Part shown: positions 49,308 through 56,698 of the stretch, piece by piece
Numbering within the stretch: position 1 is the stretch's first letter
How the letters are laid out: the number at the start of each line of letters is the position of its first letter
Source: Bacillus sp. REN10
GTDB lineage: Bacteria > Bacillota > Bacilli > Bacillales > Domibacillaceae
Direction of reading: 5' to 3'
Length of the DNA stretch: 64,000 nt
Assembly (NCBI RefSeq): GCF_016820555.1
Contig: NZ_JADHDW010000008.1
Coordinates: forward strand, 62,001 to 126,000
The notes under the pieces: generated by a model
Told to the model about the DNA's origin: nothing
The model's input: only the letters and a program-made list of their open reading frames with translations
Database searches by the model: none
Program-made: the position numbers and the translations under genes

Positions 49308-50681
49308 ATGAAACAAACATTTACAAAAAAAGAAAAGCTCAAGCAGCTTTTTTATATTATGCTTCCGATTTTAATTACCCAACTCGGAATGGTTTCCATG
49401 AACTTTTTCGATATTATGATGTCGAGCCGTTATTCAGCGGACGATATCGCTGGCGTAGCGATCGGTTCTTCTCTTTGGGTTCCAGTCTTTACTGGGCTAA
49501 GCGGGATTTTGCTGGCAATTACTCCGATTGTCGCTCAGTTAGTCGGAGCAGAGAAAAAAGAAGAGGTCCCTTTTTCAGTGATGCAAGGGATTTATGCATC
49601 CATCGCTCTTGCTGTCATTGTGTTTGCTATTGGCCTTGTCGTTCTCAACCCTGTTTTAAATGCAATGAAACTTGAAGAGAACGTGCACCACATCGCCAAA
49701 GGGTATGTGGCGGCTCTTGCTACCGGTCTTATTCCCGTCTTTGTCTTTAGCGTACTGCGCTGTTTTATCGATGCACTTGGCATGACAAGAACGTCGATGC
49801 TTATTACATTAATCGCCTTGCCGTTAAATGTGCTGTTTAACTATATACTCATTTTTGGAAAGTGGGGACTTCCTGCGTTTGGAGGAATTGGAGCAGGGTA
49901 TGCTTCTGCTCTCACTTATTGGATCGTTGCCTTGATTGCCGCATGGATCATCCATCAGAAACGGCCGTTTTCTTCCTATAACATCTTTCGATCATTTCCG
50001 CCGATTTCTTTCCCAAAATGGAAGGAAATCTTATTAATCGGTGTTCCTATTGGTCTGTCGATCTTTTTTGAAACGAGCATTTTCTCAGCAGTGACGCTAT
50101 TGATGAGTGAATATGACACACATGTGATTGCGGCTCATCAAATCGCTCTCAACTTTTCATCGATGCTCTATATGATTCCGCTCAGTATGTCGATGAGTTT
50201 AACAATCGTGGTTGGTTTTGAAATCGGAGCCAAGCGATGGAAGGATGCCAAAATATACAGCTGGCTCGGCGTGGCAATTACCGTATTGGTTTCCATGATT
50301 GCCACATGTATCTTATTTTTATTACGAGAACAAATTGCCGCAATTTACACTTCGCAATCAGATGTGCTCAAGCTTGCCAGTCAATTTCTGCTCTTTGCCG
50401 CTTTATTTCAGTTATCTGATGCGATTCAAGCACCGGTTCAAGGAGCACTGCGCGGCTATAAAGATGTCAATGTTACGTTTATCATGACGATGATCAGCTA
50501 TTGGATCATCGGTCTTCCGCTCGGATACTATTTAGCGAATGAAACCGATTTAGCCGCATTTGGCTATTGGATCGGCTTAATTTCTGGATTAACCGCGGGA
50601 GCATTCACTCTTTCCGCTCGACTTCTCTTCATTCAAAAGAAAAAATTTAAAGCCATCCAAACAAACCACGCCGTCAATTAA
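49308..50681 (+). CDS. MATE family multidrug efflux protein
   Basis: A 457-residue, 12-helix MATE transporter of the NorM/YojI type. Typical positions are LPILITQLGMVSMNFFDIMM in helix 1, SSRYSADDIAGVAIGSSLWV, and the repeat-start LIGVPIGLSIFFETSIFSAV in the second half. PLNVLFNYILIFGKWGLP and APVQGALRGYKDV are also family-typical. It exports cationic drugs using Na+ or H+. AAGGAAGG precedes the ATG. It follows the TetR gene but has a possible promoter of its own at about 49260. A terminator follows at 50664. Confidence 0.94.
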   Translation: MKQTFTKKEKLKQLFYIMLPILITQLGMVSMNFFDIMMSSRYSADDIAGVAIGSSLWVPVFTGLSGILLAITPIVAQLVGAEKKEEVPFSVMQGIYASIALAVIVFAIGLVVLNPVLNAMKLEENVHHIAKGYVAALATGLIPVFVFSVLRCFIDALGMTRTSMLITLIALPLNVLFNYILIFGKWGLPAFGGIGAGYASALTYWIVALIAAWIIHQKRPFSSYNIFRSFPPISFPKWKEILLIGVPIGLSIFFETSIFSAVTLLMSEYDTHVIAAHQIALNFSSMLYMIPLSMSMSLTIVVGFEIGAKRWKDAKIYSWLGVAITVLVSMIATCILFLLREQIAAIYTSQSDVLKLASQFLLFAALFQLSDAIQAPVQGALRGYKDVNVTFIMTMISYWIIGLPLGYYLANETDLAAFGYWIGLISGLTAGAFTLSARLLFIQKKKFKAIQTNHAVN

Positions 50682-50694
50682 GGCGTGGTTTTCT
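50664..50694. terminator. Bidirectional terminator between MATE and ktrB genes
   Basis: AACCACGCC at 50664-50672 pairs with GGCGTGGTT at 50682-50690, followed by TTCTA. Confidence 0.8.
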
Positions 50695-50697
50695 ATA

Positions 50698-52011
50698 TTA
50701 ACCTGTTAAAATGTCTTCCGTCGGATATTTATATTTTTGCTCATGTTTACGGGCAAGGATATATACTAAAGAAAGCGGTCCTACTTTTCCTGTAATCATA
50801 ATCGCAATAATCACGAGTTTTCCAATGACGGATAAGGAGGCGGTAATTCCCATTGACAAGCCGACTGTGGCAAAAGCGGATACCACTTCAAACATCAGCG
50901 GCAAGAACGGAAGCGGCTCGGTGATATTAATAATTAGCACGCCTCCCACAACAACAAAAGTGCTTACCATCGTGATCGACAACACCCGAAGCAAATGATC
51001 CGAACGCACTGTACGCTCAAACAAATGAATGTCTTTTCTTCCTGTTACATAGGTCAGCATCGTCACTAGCATCACCACAAAGGTGGTCAACTTAATACCT
51101 CCTCCTGTCGATCCGCTCCCAGCACCGATAAACATTAAAATCATCATTAAAAATGCTGTTGAGTTTTCTAGTCCGCTTAAATCAACGGTATTAAATCCAG
51201 CGGTTCGCGTCGTGACTGATTGAAAGTAAGACGCCCACAACTGATCAGATAGCGGCATTGCTCCTATCGTTTTCACGTTCACAGACTCTAGGAAAAAAAA
51301 GAATAGTAAACCAATGATATTGATACAAAGTGTTGCAACTAACATCACTTTTGTATGCAAGGAGAATTTTCTCCACTTGCGCTTTTCCCATACATCAATG
51401 ATGACCGTAAAACCAATCCCTCCTAGAATAATTAACGATGTAATCGTCAAATTGATGATTGGACTTCCTACATACCTCGATAAGTTGTCTGGCCATAAAG
51501 AAAAACCGGCATTGTTAAAAGCAGACACCGCATGAAAAAAAGAAGCAAATACCCCATCTTTCCATCCCAGTTCCGGCACCCATTTGATCGCTAAAAAAAC
51601 AGCAGCGATCGACTCAATCGCTAACGAAAAAATAAATAAGTATTTAACTAGCCGGATCACTCCACCGACATGTACTTGATTTAAAATTTCCTGCATGGCC
51701 AGCCGCTGTTTTAAACCAATCTTTTTTCCAAGCATGATAAAGATCAAGATCCCAAAGGACATAATTCCTAGTCCTCCTACTTGGATCAGACCCATAATAA
51801 TGAACTGACCTACCTTCGTAAAATGAGTCCCAGTATCCACTACACCTAAGCCGGTTACTGTCATCGCAGAAGCGGAAGTGAATAGCGCATCCACCCAGCG
51901 AATCGGTGCCGTTGTTGAAATAGGAAGCTTTAATAAACAAGCTCCTAAAACAATAAACAGCCCATAGACAGCCACAAGCAAAGTTGATGGTGAAATCTTT
52001 ATGATTTTCAT
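50698..52011 (-). CDS. ktrB: Potassium uptake channel subunit KtrB/KtrD
   Basis: A 437-residue SKT-family K+ translocator with four M1-P-M2 repeats. The selectivity-filter glycines are visible in ASAMTVTGLGVVDT, SAFNNAGFSLWPDN, TTRTAGFNTVDLSG and SAFATVGLSMGITA. The gating-loop region GAGSGSTGGGIKLTT is also clear. It needs a cytoplasmic RCK subunit (KtrA or KtrC), which is not encoded nearby; in B. subtilis KtrD is likewise unlinked to KtrC. ATG with AGAAGGATG upstream. A c-di-AMP riboswitch controls the transcript, so high c-di-AMP, which signals high K+, should shut it off. Confidence 0.95.
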   Translation of the reverse strand: MKIIKISPSTLLVAVYGLFIVLGACLLKLPISTTAPIRWVDALFTSASAMTVTGLGVVDTGTHFTKVGQFIIMGLIQVGGLGIMSFGILIFIMLGKKIGLKQRLAMQEILNQVHVGGVIRLVKYLFIFSLAIESIAAVFLAIKWVPELGWKDGVFASFFHAVSAFNNAGFSLWPDNLSRYVGSPIINLTITSLIILGGIGFTVIIDVWEKRKWRKFSLHTKVMLVATLCINIIGLLFFFFLESVNVKTIGAMPLSDQLWASYFQSVTTRTAGFNTVDLSGLENSTAFLMMILMFIGAGSGSTGGGIKLTTFVVMLVTMLTYVTGRKDIHLFERTVRSDHLLRVLSITMVSTFVVVGGVLIINITEPLPFLPLMFEVVSAFATVGLSMGITASLSVIGKLVIIAIMITGKVGPLSLVYILARKHEQKYKYPTEDILTG

Positions 52012-52069
52012 TGTAACATCCTTCTTTTCTTAAATATTTACAAACAGTCTTACTTTCCCCAAAACCACG

Positions 52070-52232
52070 ACAAAAAACCATTAGCCCCTGCCAATGGTTT
52101 CAGAAGGCCTTCCTGTTGCTGACGAGGTTAGCTGTCGGATTCGGACTGGAAGGTAGCCCGGCCAAGTCTCTTGGCTTCACCCCTGCAGAAATCAATCTGC
52201 GTTGGTTCCCCCGCTCCATGCGGATTAAGCAT
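52070..52232 (-). promoter_or_regulatory. c-di-AMP riboswitch (ydaO/yuaA type) with terminator
   Basis: On the minus strand the conserved parts appear in order: GCTTAATCC, GGAGCGGGGGAACC, GGGGTGAAGCC, CGGGCTACCTTC and CCGAATCCGACAGCTAACC. A terminator follows (AACCATTGGC pairing with GCTAATGGTT and a T6 tail, 52070-52099). The linked gene is a K+ channel, as known for this class. Confidence 0.94.
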
Positions 52233-52246
52233 ATAAGAATGATATT

Positions 52247-52275
52247 ATATTACTCCTCTCTCGCTAGCTTGTAAA
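52247..52275 (-). promoter_or_regulatory. Sigma-A promoter for the riboswitch/ktrB transcript
   Basis: TTTACA (complement of 52270-52275) and TAATAT (complement of 52247-52252) are 17 bp apart on the minus strand. Confidence 0.6.
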
Positions 52276-52376
52276 GCAATTTTCATGTAAATATATAACA
52301 TAATTTCACCAAAAAATCAGATGCTAATGATAGAAAATCAAGAAAGTTTATTAACATCAAAGAAACTTTCTTAACG

Positions 52377-52423
52377 TGAAAAACAAGGCACCCTTCAACA
52401 AACTGTTGAAAGAGTGCCTTGTT
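52377..52423 (-). terminator. Terminator of the SDR gene
   Basis: AACAAGGCAC-N-CTTCAACA and TGTTGAAAGAGTGCCTTGTT form a long stem around AAC at 52382-52423; GTTTTTC follows on the minus strand. Confidence 0.8.
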
Positions 52424-52432
52424 TCCTGTTCA

Positions 52433-53212
52433 TCACGATTTCAAATGAAACACTTTTCCCAATACATCTTGTCCGCCGGTGACGGGAATGATGCTGCCGG
52501 TAATAAAACTAGATGGCTCGGATACGAGAAAGCTGATCACACGCGCTAGATCTTCTCCAGTTCCGTTACGACCAACTGGCGTTAAGACATTTGGTTCCGC
52601 ATAAGCATCGACAATGTTCTTTTCCTTCCATTCACCAATAATATCTCCAGGACATACCATATTCGCTGTAATGCCATGTTTCGCTTCTTCAATGGCAATC
52701 GTTCTCGTTAAGGAAGCAAGACCGGTTTTAGCTGCGGCAAAAGCTGAGCGATAAATCCAGCCAGGGGCTGTTTCCACTCGATCAAAGCCAAATGTGACAA
52801 TGCGTCCCCAGCCATTTGCCCTCATAAACGGAAGAGTGAGCTTCGTTAAATAAAACACACTATTTAAATTTCCGTCCATCATGTATGCCCACTCATCCCA
52901 TGTATACTCATCTAGCGTTTTTCTCTCTTTGATATAGGGACCTGCATTATGAATAAAAATATCAATACCGCTAAATCGCTCAAATGCTCGTTGAATGAGG
53001 CGATCACAATCCTCTTTTTTAGAAATATCTCCTTGAATAGCGATGGCCTGTATAGCATAGTCTTTTGAGAGTTGTTCAGCAAATTGAACTGCCTCATTTT
53101 CGTTGGAACGGTAGTTAATCACAAGATTCATCCCATTCTCCGCTAAAGTCATCGCTGTTCTTTTGCCAATTCCACGCGAGCCTCCTGTAATAAGCGCTGT
53201 CTTTGTCCTCAT
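52433..53212 (-). CDS. Short-chain dehydrogenase/reductase, YtkK-like
   Basis: A 259-residue Rossmann-fold SDR. The cofactor motif is ITGGSRGIGKRTAMTLAENG and the HNAGPYIKERKTLDEYTWDE segment follows. At the active site the usual Y-x-x-x-K is read as F-A-A-A-K within YRSAFAAAKTGLASL, and the usual Ser is not found in IVTFGFDRVETAPGW. B. subtilis YtkK, as I recall it, has the same RSAFGAAK pattern, so the change seems to be a feature of this subfamily. NITANMVCPGD-type sequence (ITANMVCPGDIIGEW) and VTGGQDV end the domain. Catalytic activity is therefore uncertain. The ATG is preceded by GGAGAGG; it stands alone. Confidence 0.9.
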   Translation of the reverse strand: MRTKTALITGGSRGIGKRTAMTLAENGMNLVINYRSNENEAVQFAEQLSKDYAIQAIAIQGDISKKEDCDRLIQRAFERFSGIDIFIHNAGPYIKERKTLDEYTWDEWAYMMDGNLNSVFYLTKLTLPFMRANGWGRIVTFGFDRVETAPGWIYRSAFAAAKTGLASLTRTIAIEEAKHGITANMVCPGDIIGEWKEKNIVDAYAEPNVLTPVGRNGTGEDLARVISFLVSEPSSFITGSIIPVTGGQDVLGKVFHLKS

Positions 53213-53330
53213 GACATCCTCTCCATTAATAAATAAGTTATATTATCATAGTAAGCATCCTGCTGGCATTATGCAAATATAAGTAGTTAGATAGAAAAAA
53301 CACCGTGCACAAAGCACATAGAGCCAGAAA

Positions 53331-53370
53331 AGCCAGTCGATCATATATAGACGACTGGCTTGTATTTTTT
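53331..53370. terminator. Terminator hairpin
   Basis: AGCCAGTCG at 53331-53339 pairs with CGACTGGCT at 53352-53360. A T6 run follows on the plus strand and TTTTCTGG on the minus strand, where the rhodanese-like gene would end. Confidence 0.65.
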
Positions 53371-53478
53371 CGTTTACATTCTTCACTACTCATCTTTTTT
53401 CAGTAATAACATTTCATTAAGAAATGGGTGCCACTATTTATCAAATCAATCAACTATTGCTATAAAGAAGCAACAAAG

Positions 53479-53811
53479 TTAGCAGGAACTTTTCATACAA
53501 ATACAGCCTTTAACTTCAATGCCAAATCGTTTCAGCAACCGAACAGCAAAATTACACTCCACCGTATTGCCAGCAGCGATATAAACCACTTTTTCATTTA
53601 AATTAGGAGCGTAGCGCGGAATATACCCGCAAGGCATTTGAATTGCTTCTTGCAAAGGGACTTGATTCGCTTCCTGATAATCCCTTACATCAATAATCGG
53701 ATAAGGCTTTGCCTCATCCAATTGAATTTTTTCGACTGAAACTGGCCAATATCTATAAGAAATGCCGATTAAAATGAATAATAACAATAACAACATAAAC
53801 ACCATGAACAT
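53479..53811 (-). CDS. Membrane-anchored rhodanese-like protein lacking the catalytic cysteine
   Basis: A 110-residue protein. Residues 1-19 are a membrane anchor (MVFMLLLLLFILIGI). The rest is rhodanese-like: PYPIIDVRDYQEANQVPLQE, AIQMPCGYIP and VVYIAAGNTVECNFAVRLLK. In active rhodaneses the loop after the central strand is C-R-x-G-x-R/T; here it is A-A-G-N-T with no cysteine, so sulfur transfer by the usual route is not possible. A C-terminal GCICMKSSC offers three cysteines that might bind metal or act in redox. AAGGGG lies eight bases before the ATG. The gene is near a metal GTPase but separated from it by 76 bases. Confidence 0.75.
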   Translation of the reverse strand: MFMVFMLLLLLFILIGISYRYWPVSVEKIQLDEAKPYPIIDVRDYQEANQVPLQEAIQMPCGYIPRYAPNLNEKVVYIAAGNTVECNFAVRLLKRFGIEVKGCICMKSSC

Positions 53812-53887
53812 GATAACAACCCCTTTCCGAATGTTATTTTATACTACAAGGGGTATATAAAGCAAGGATAAAGTCTGAACAGCATAC

Positions 53888-54799
53888 CTATTTTTCTAAC
53901 GCTTGTAACTCGGAAATTATCGCCTCTTTGTTTAAACCTTCCCCAATGATCACAAGGTTGTTCGGCATATTCATCTCTTCTGGCATCCATAGTGGCATAC
54001 CGTAGGAATATTGAAACAGCATCGGATATTTTCTATTGCGAACCGGTATATATCCCTTCATCCGATACAAGCTGTCACTTGTTCCCCGCAGCCATTGTTC
54101 AAACGCTTCTATATCAACACTTCCTTGAAATGTATGGCTAAAGACGGTTAAATGCAGATGATGATGAGCATGAACAGATGTTCTTTCCCCTTTAGGAGAC
54201 ATATTCATCTCACTCAACTGCTTCATTGAAATATGAGCATTCTTCGTTAAGCAAATAGGTGCATTGGCATTGATTTGCTGAATGTCGTAAGTGATTAAGC
54301 CTTGGTCCATTTCTGACACAAGATCGATCTTATTGACGACTAATAAATCCGCATGCCTAATTTGTTCATACATGAGCTGCAGCACAGCAGGCGATAAGCT
54401 CGTTCGGTGTTTCCAAGTTAAACAATCGACGATCGTGACAATCCCTTTCCATTCCAGCTTTTCAGCAAAAAGAGGGGACATAATTGCATCAATAGCTTCT
54501 ACTGGATGCGCCGCTCCTGTCGTTTCAATAATTAAATCATCAAACTCCTCCGTTAATAATAACTCCTGTAACTGAGCTTCTAGCTTGTCTTGAATCGTAC
54601 AGCAAATGCAGCCATTAAGAAGCTCTTTTAACGGTGTGTCACTATCCACTTCATCAGAGTCAATCGAAATGTCTCCTAGCTCATTCATTAATACAGCTGG
54701 CCGGCGATCGTTTGACTTTAAATGTTGTAATAGCTGCTTTAATAACGTCGTTTTGCCGCTTCCTAAAAACCCTGACAACACATATACTTGTTTTTTCAT
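53888..54799 (-). CDS. CobW/ZNG-type metal-handling GTPase (G3E family)
   Basis: A 303-residue G3E P-loop GTPase. Walker A is SGFLGSGKTTLLKQLL at about 8-23. The metal-binding CxCC is in LNGCICCTIQDKL, the Walker B-type strand DDLIIETTGAAHP follows, and NKIDLV gives guanine specificity. A histidine-rich stretch HAHHHLHLTVFSH and a CobW C-terminal domain follow. Such proteins deliver Zn(II), Co(II) or Fe(II)/nitrile-hydratase metal to clients. The ATG at 54799 is preceded by AAGGGTGA; an in-frame codon three residues earlier overlaps that site. No Zur box is evident. Confidence 0.92.
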   Translation of the reverse strand: MKKQVYVLSGFLGSGKTTLLKQLLQHLKSNDRRPAVLMNELGDISIDSDEVDSDTPLKELLNGCICCTIQDKLEAQLQELLLTEEFDDLIIETTGAAHPVEAIDAIMSPLFAEKLEWKGIVTIVDCLTWKHRTSLSPAVLQLMYEQIRHADLLVVNKIDLVSEMDQGLITYDIQQINANAPICLTKNAHISMKQLSEMNMSPKGERTSVHAHHHLHLTVFSHTFQGSVDIEAFEQWLRGTSDSLYRMKGYIPVRNRKYPMLFQYSYGMPLWMPEEMNMPNNLVIIGEGLNKEAIISELQALEK

Positions 54800-54831
54800 A
54801 CAGCTCACCCTTTTTATGTAGTAATCATAAG

Positions 54832-54880
54832 AAAAGGCTGCTTTTAAAGAGAAACATCTCTCTTTAAAACAGCCTTTTTT
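54832..54880 (-). terminator. Strong terminator of the S41 peptidase gene
   Basis: AAAAGGCTG-C-TTTTAAAGAGA pairs with TCTCTTTAAAA-CAGCCTTTT; T tracts occur on both strands. Confidence 0.88.
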
Positions 54881-54883
54881 ACA

Positions 54884-56356
54884 TCAGGAAGCAGACGAAG
54901 TTTTCTGCTTCGTTAAAATCTCGATGGCTTTTTGTTTTTGTGTATCATTTTGTTCGATTTTCTCTCTTAGCTTCGCCATGAGTTCAAGCGATGTTTTGCC
55001 TTCAATAATCCCGGTCGCCTCAATTCCCACTCTACCTTGGAATTGCTTCACAGCTGCCTCTGTTTCTTCATCAAAGAAACCATCCACTTTTCCAGGATTG
55101 ATTCCAAGGGCCTCTAACATCTTCTCAGCATTTTTCACTTCATCTGACAATTGATCTAGCTTCAGTGGATGATCTGGATTTAAGAAAGCTAAATCTGCAT
55201 AATCTGGCAACTTCACCGTTACATCCGGTGCGACGCCTTTCTTATGAATCCAGTTGCCATTCGGTGTTAACCATTTCGCTGTTGTAAACTTCATATTCGA
55301 GCCATCTTTGAACTCTTCAGATGTTTGCACGGTTCCTTTACCAAATGTTTTTTCACCGACGATTGTGATTCCTGCTGATTCTTTCATCGCTGCTGCGAAT
55401 ATTTCTGATGCACTGGCACTGCCGCTATCGACCAGCACCGCTACAGGAAGATCAAACTTCGGCTTATTATCAGACACGAATTTCTCGCGCTTTCCTTTAT
55501 GGTCTTCTACTTGGAACAATACTTTTCCTTTTGGTACAAACATATTTGTAATTTCTACTGCCTGGTCCAATAACCCTCCAGGATTTTGGCGCAAGTCCAG
55601 AATCATGGATGTCATCCCTTGTGCTTTCATATCTTCTATCGCTTTTTTCAGCTCTTCTGCTGTATGATCAGAAAAGCTCGTAATTTGAATATGAGCCACT
55701 TTATGATCATCCATTTTCGCATAAACCGTTTCGACAGGAATTTCATCGCGCACAATTGTCATTTCAATTGGTTTCGCTATTCCTGCACGTTGAATTTTCA
55801 ATTTAACTTTTGTTCCTTTTTCGCCGCGAATCAGCATAACAGCTTCAGAAGAACCCATTCCTTGAACGCTTTTTCCATCTACAGAAAGCACTTTATCATT
55901 TGGTTTAATACCTGCTTTCTCAGCTGGTGATCCTTTAATTGGCGAAACAATCATAATCGCTCCGTCTTCTTCTCTAATTTCAGCACCAATTCCTTCAAAG
56001 GAAGCTGACACACTTTCGTGGAAGCTCTTTGCTTCCTTTTGATCCATATAATCTGAATATGGATCATCTAGCGAGTCCAACATACCATTAATCGCACCAT
56101 TTATGAGCTGATCTTTATCTAAGTCCTTGTAATAGCTACTTTGTAAATTGTCATATGCTTCATATAACTTGGCAAACTCATTACGAGGCGTCACGCCCAC
56201 TTCCGCTGCTTTTTCATCGCCGAAAGCTAGAGCAATCGTGGTAATAGCTGCTGAGGCAAAGACGAGAAAGAATACAAGCATAACGAAATGAAACTTCTTT
56301 AACCGAATATAATGGGCTTGCTTGTCACCAGACTGTTCTGATTTGTTTTCTTCCAT
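54884..56356 (-). CDS. S41 family carboxy-terminal processing protease (CtpA/CtpB-like)
   Basis: A 490-residue secreted or membrane-anchored protease. A helix (FVMLVFFLVFASAAITTIAL) follows about 20 polar residues. Then come the S41 N-domain, a PDZ domain (FEGIGAEIREEDGAIMIVSP...AGIKPNDKVLSVDGKSVQ) and the protease core. The core has ILDLRQNPGGLL, catalytic Ser in VLVDSGSASASEIFAAAM and Lys in VGEKTFGKGTVQTS. A C-terminal peptidoglycan-binding domain is seen in MLEALGINPGKVDGFFDEET. This is the layout of B. subtilis CtpB, which cleaves SpoIVFA during sporulation, and of CtpA. GGTGA lies five bases before the ATG at 56356. It is monocistronic. Confidence 0.93.
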   Translation of the reverse strand: MEENKSEQSGDKQAHYIRLKKFHFVMLVFFLVFASAAITTIALAFGDEKAAEVGVTPRNEFAKLYEAYDNLQSSYYKDLDKDQLINGAINGMLDSLDDPYSDYMDQKEAKSFHESVSASFEGIGAEIREEDGAIMIVSPIKGSPAEKAGIKPNDKVLSVDGKSVQGMGSSEAVMLIRGEKGTKVKLKIQRAGIAKPIEMTIVRDEIPVETVYAKMDDHKVAHIQITSFSDHTAEELKKAIEDMKAQGMTSMILDLRQNPGGLLDQAVEITNMFVPKGKVLFQVEDHKGKREKFVSDNKPKFDLPVAVLVDSGSASASEIFAAAMKESAGITIVGEKTFGKGTVQTSEEFKDGSNMKFTTAKWLTPNGNWIHKKGVAPDVTVKLPDYADLAFLNPDHPLKLDQLSDEVKNAEKMLEALGINPGKVDGFFDEETEAAVKQFQGRVGIEATGIIEGKTSLELMAKLREKIEQNDTQKQKAIEILTKQKTSSAS

Positions 56357-56430
56357 GTTGCTCACCGCTTTCCATCCTTTAGTACAGTTATTTTTCAACT
56401 CTTCCATTCTAACAGTTTTTCAATTAATAA

Positions 56431-56477
56431 AAAAGAAAAAACTCCCCATTTCACACAATGGGAAGTTTTTTCTTTTA
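56431..56477. terminator. Terminator between copZ and the S41 gene
   Basis: AAAAGAAAAAACTCCCCAT pairs with ATGGGAAGTTTTTTCTTTT around a 7-nt loop. It ends the copper operon on the minus strand. Confidence 0.88.
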
Positions 56478-56681
56478 TTCTACATCATATCCCTGATCTT
56501 CTACCGCTTCTTTCATTTGAGCAGCAGTTACTTTTTCATCATCGAACTCAACCGCTACTGCACCAGTCGGTAAATCAACCGCTACATCTTTCACACCTTC
56601 CACTTCTAACAACGCGGTTTTCACTGCTTTCTCACAATGACCGCAAGTCATTCCTTTTACTTGTAATGTCATTTTTTTCAT
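56475..56681 (-). CDS. copZ: Copper chaperone CopZ
   Basis: A 68-residue heavy-metal-associated domain with the metal loop GMTCGHCEKAVKTALLEV (Cys13 and Cys16 type, M-x-C-x-x-C) and the beta-alpha-beta end MKEAVEDQGYDVE. It carries Cu(I) to CopA and CsoR. The ATG at 56681 follows TTGGAGG by seven bases. It starts 17 bases after the copA stop. Confidence 0.95.
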   Translation of the reverse strand: MKKMTLQVKGMTCGHCEKAVKTALLEVEGVKDVAVDLPTGAVAVEFDDEKVTAAQMKEAVEDQGYDVE

Positions 56682-56698
56682 GTTTGTTTCCTCCAATT

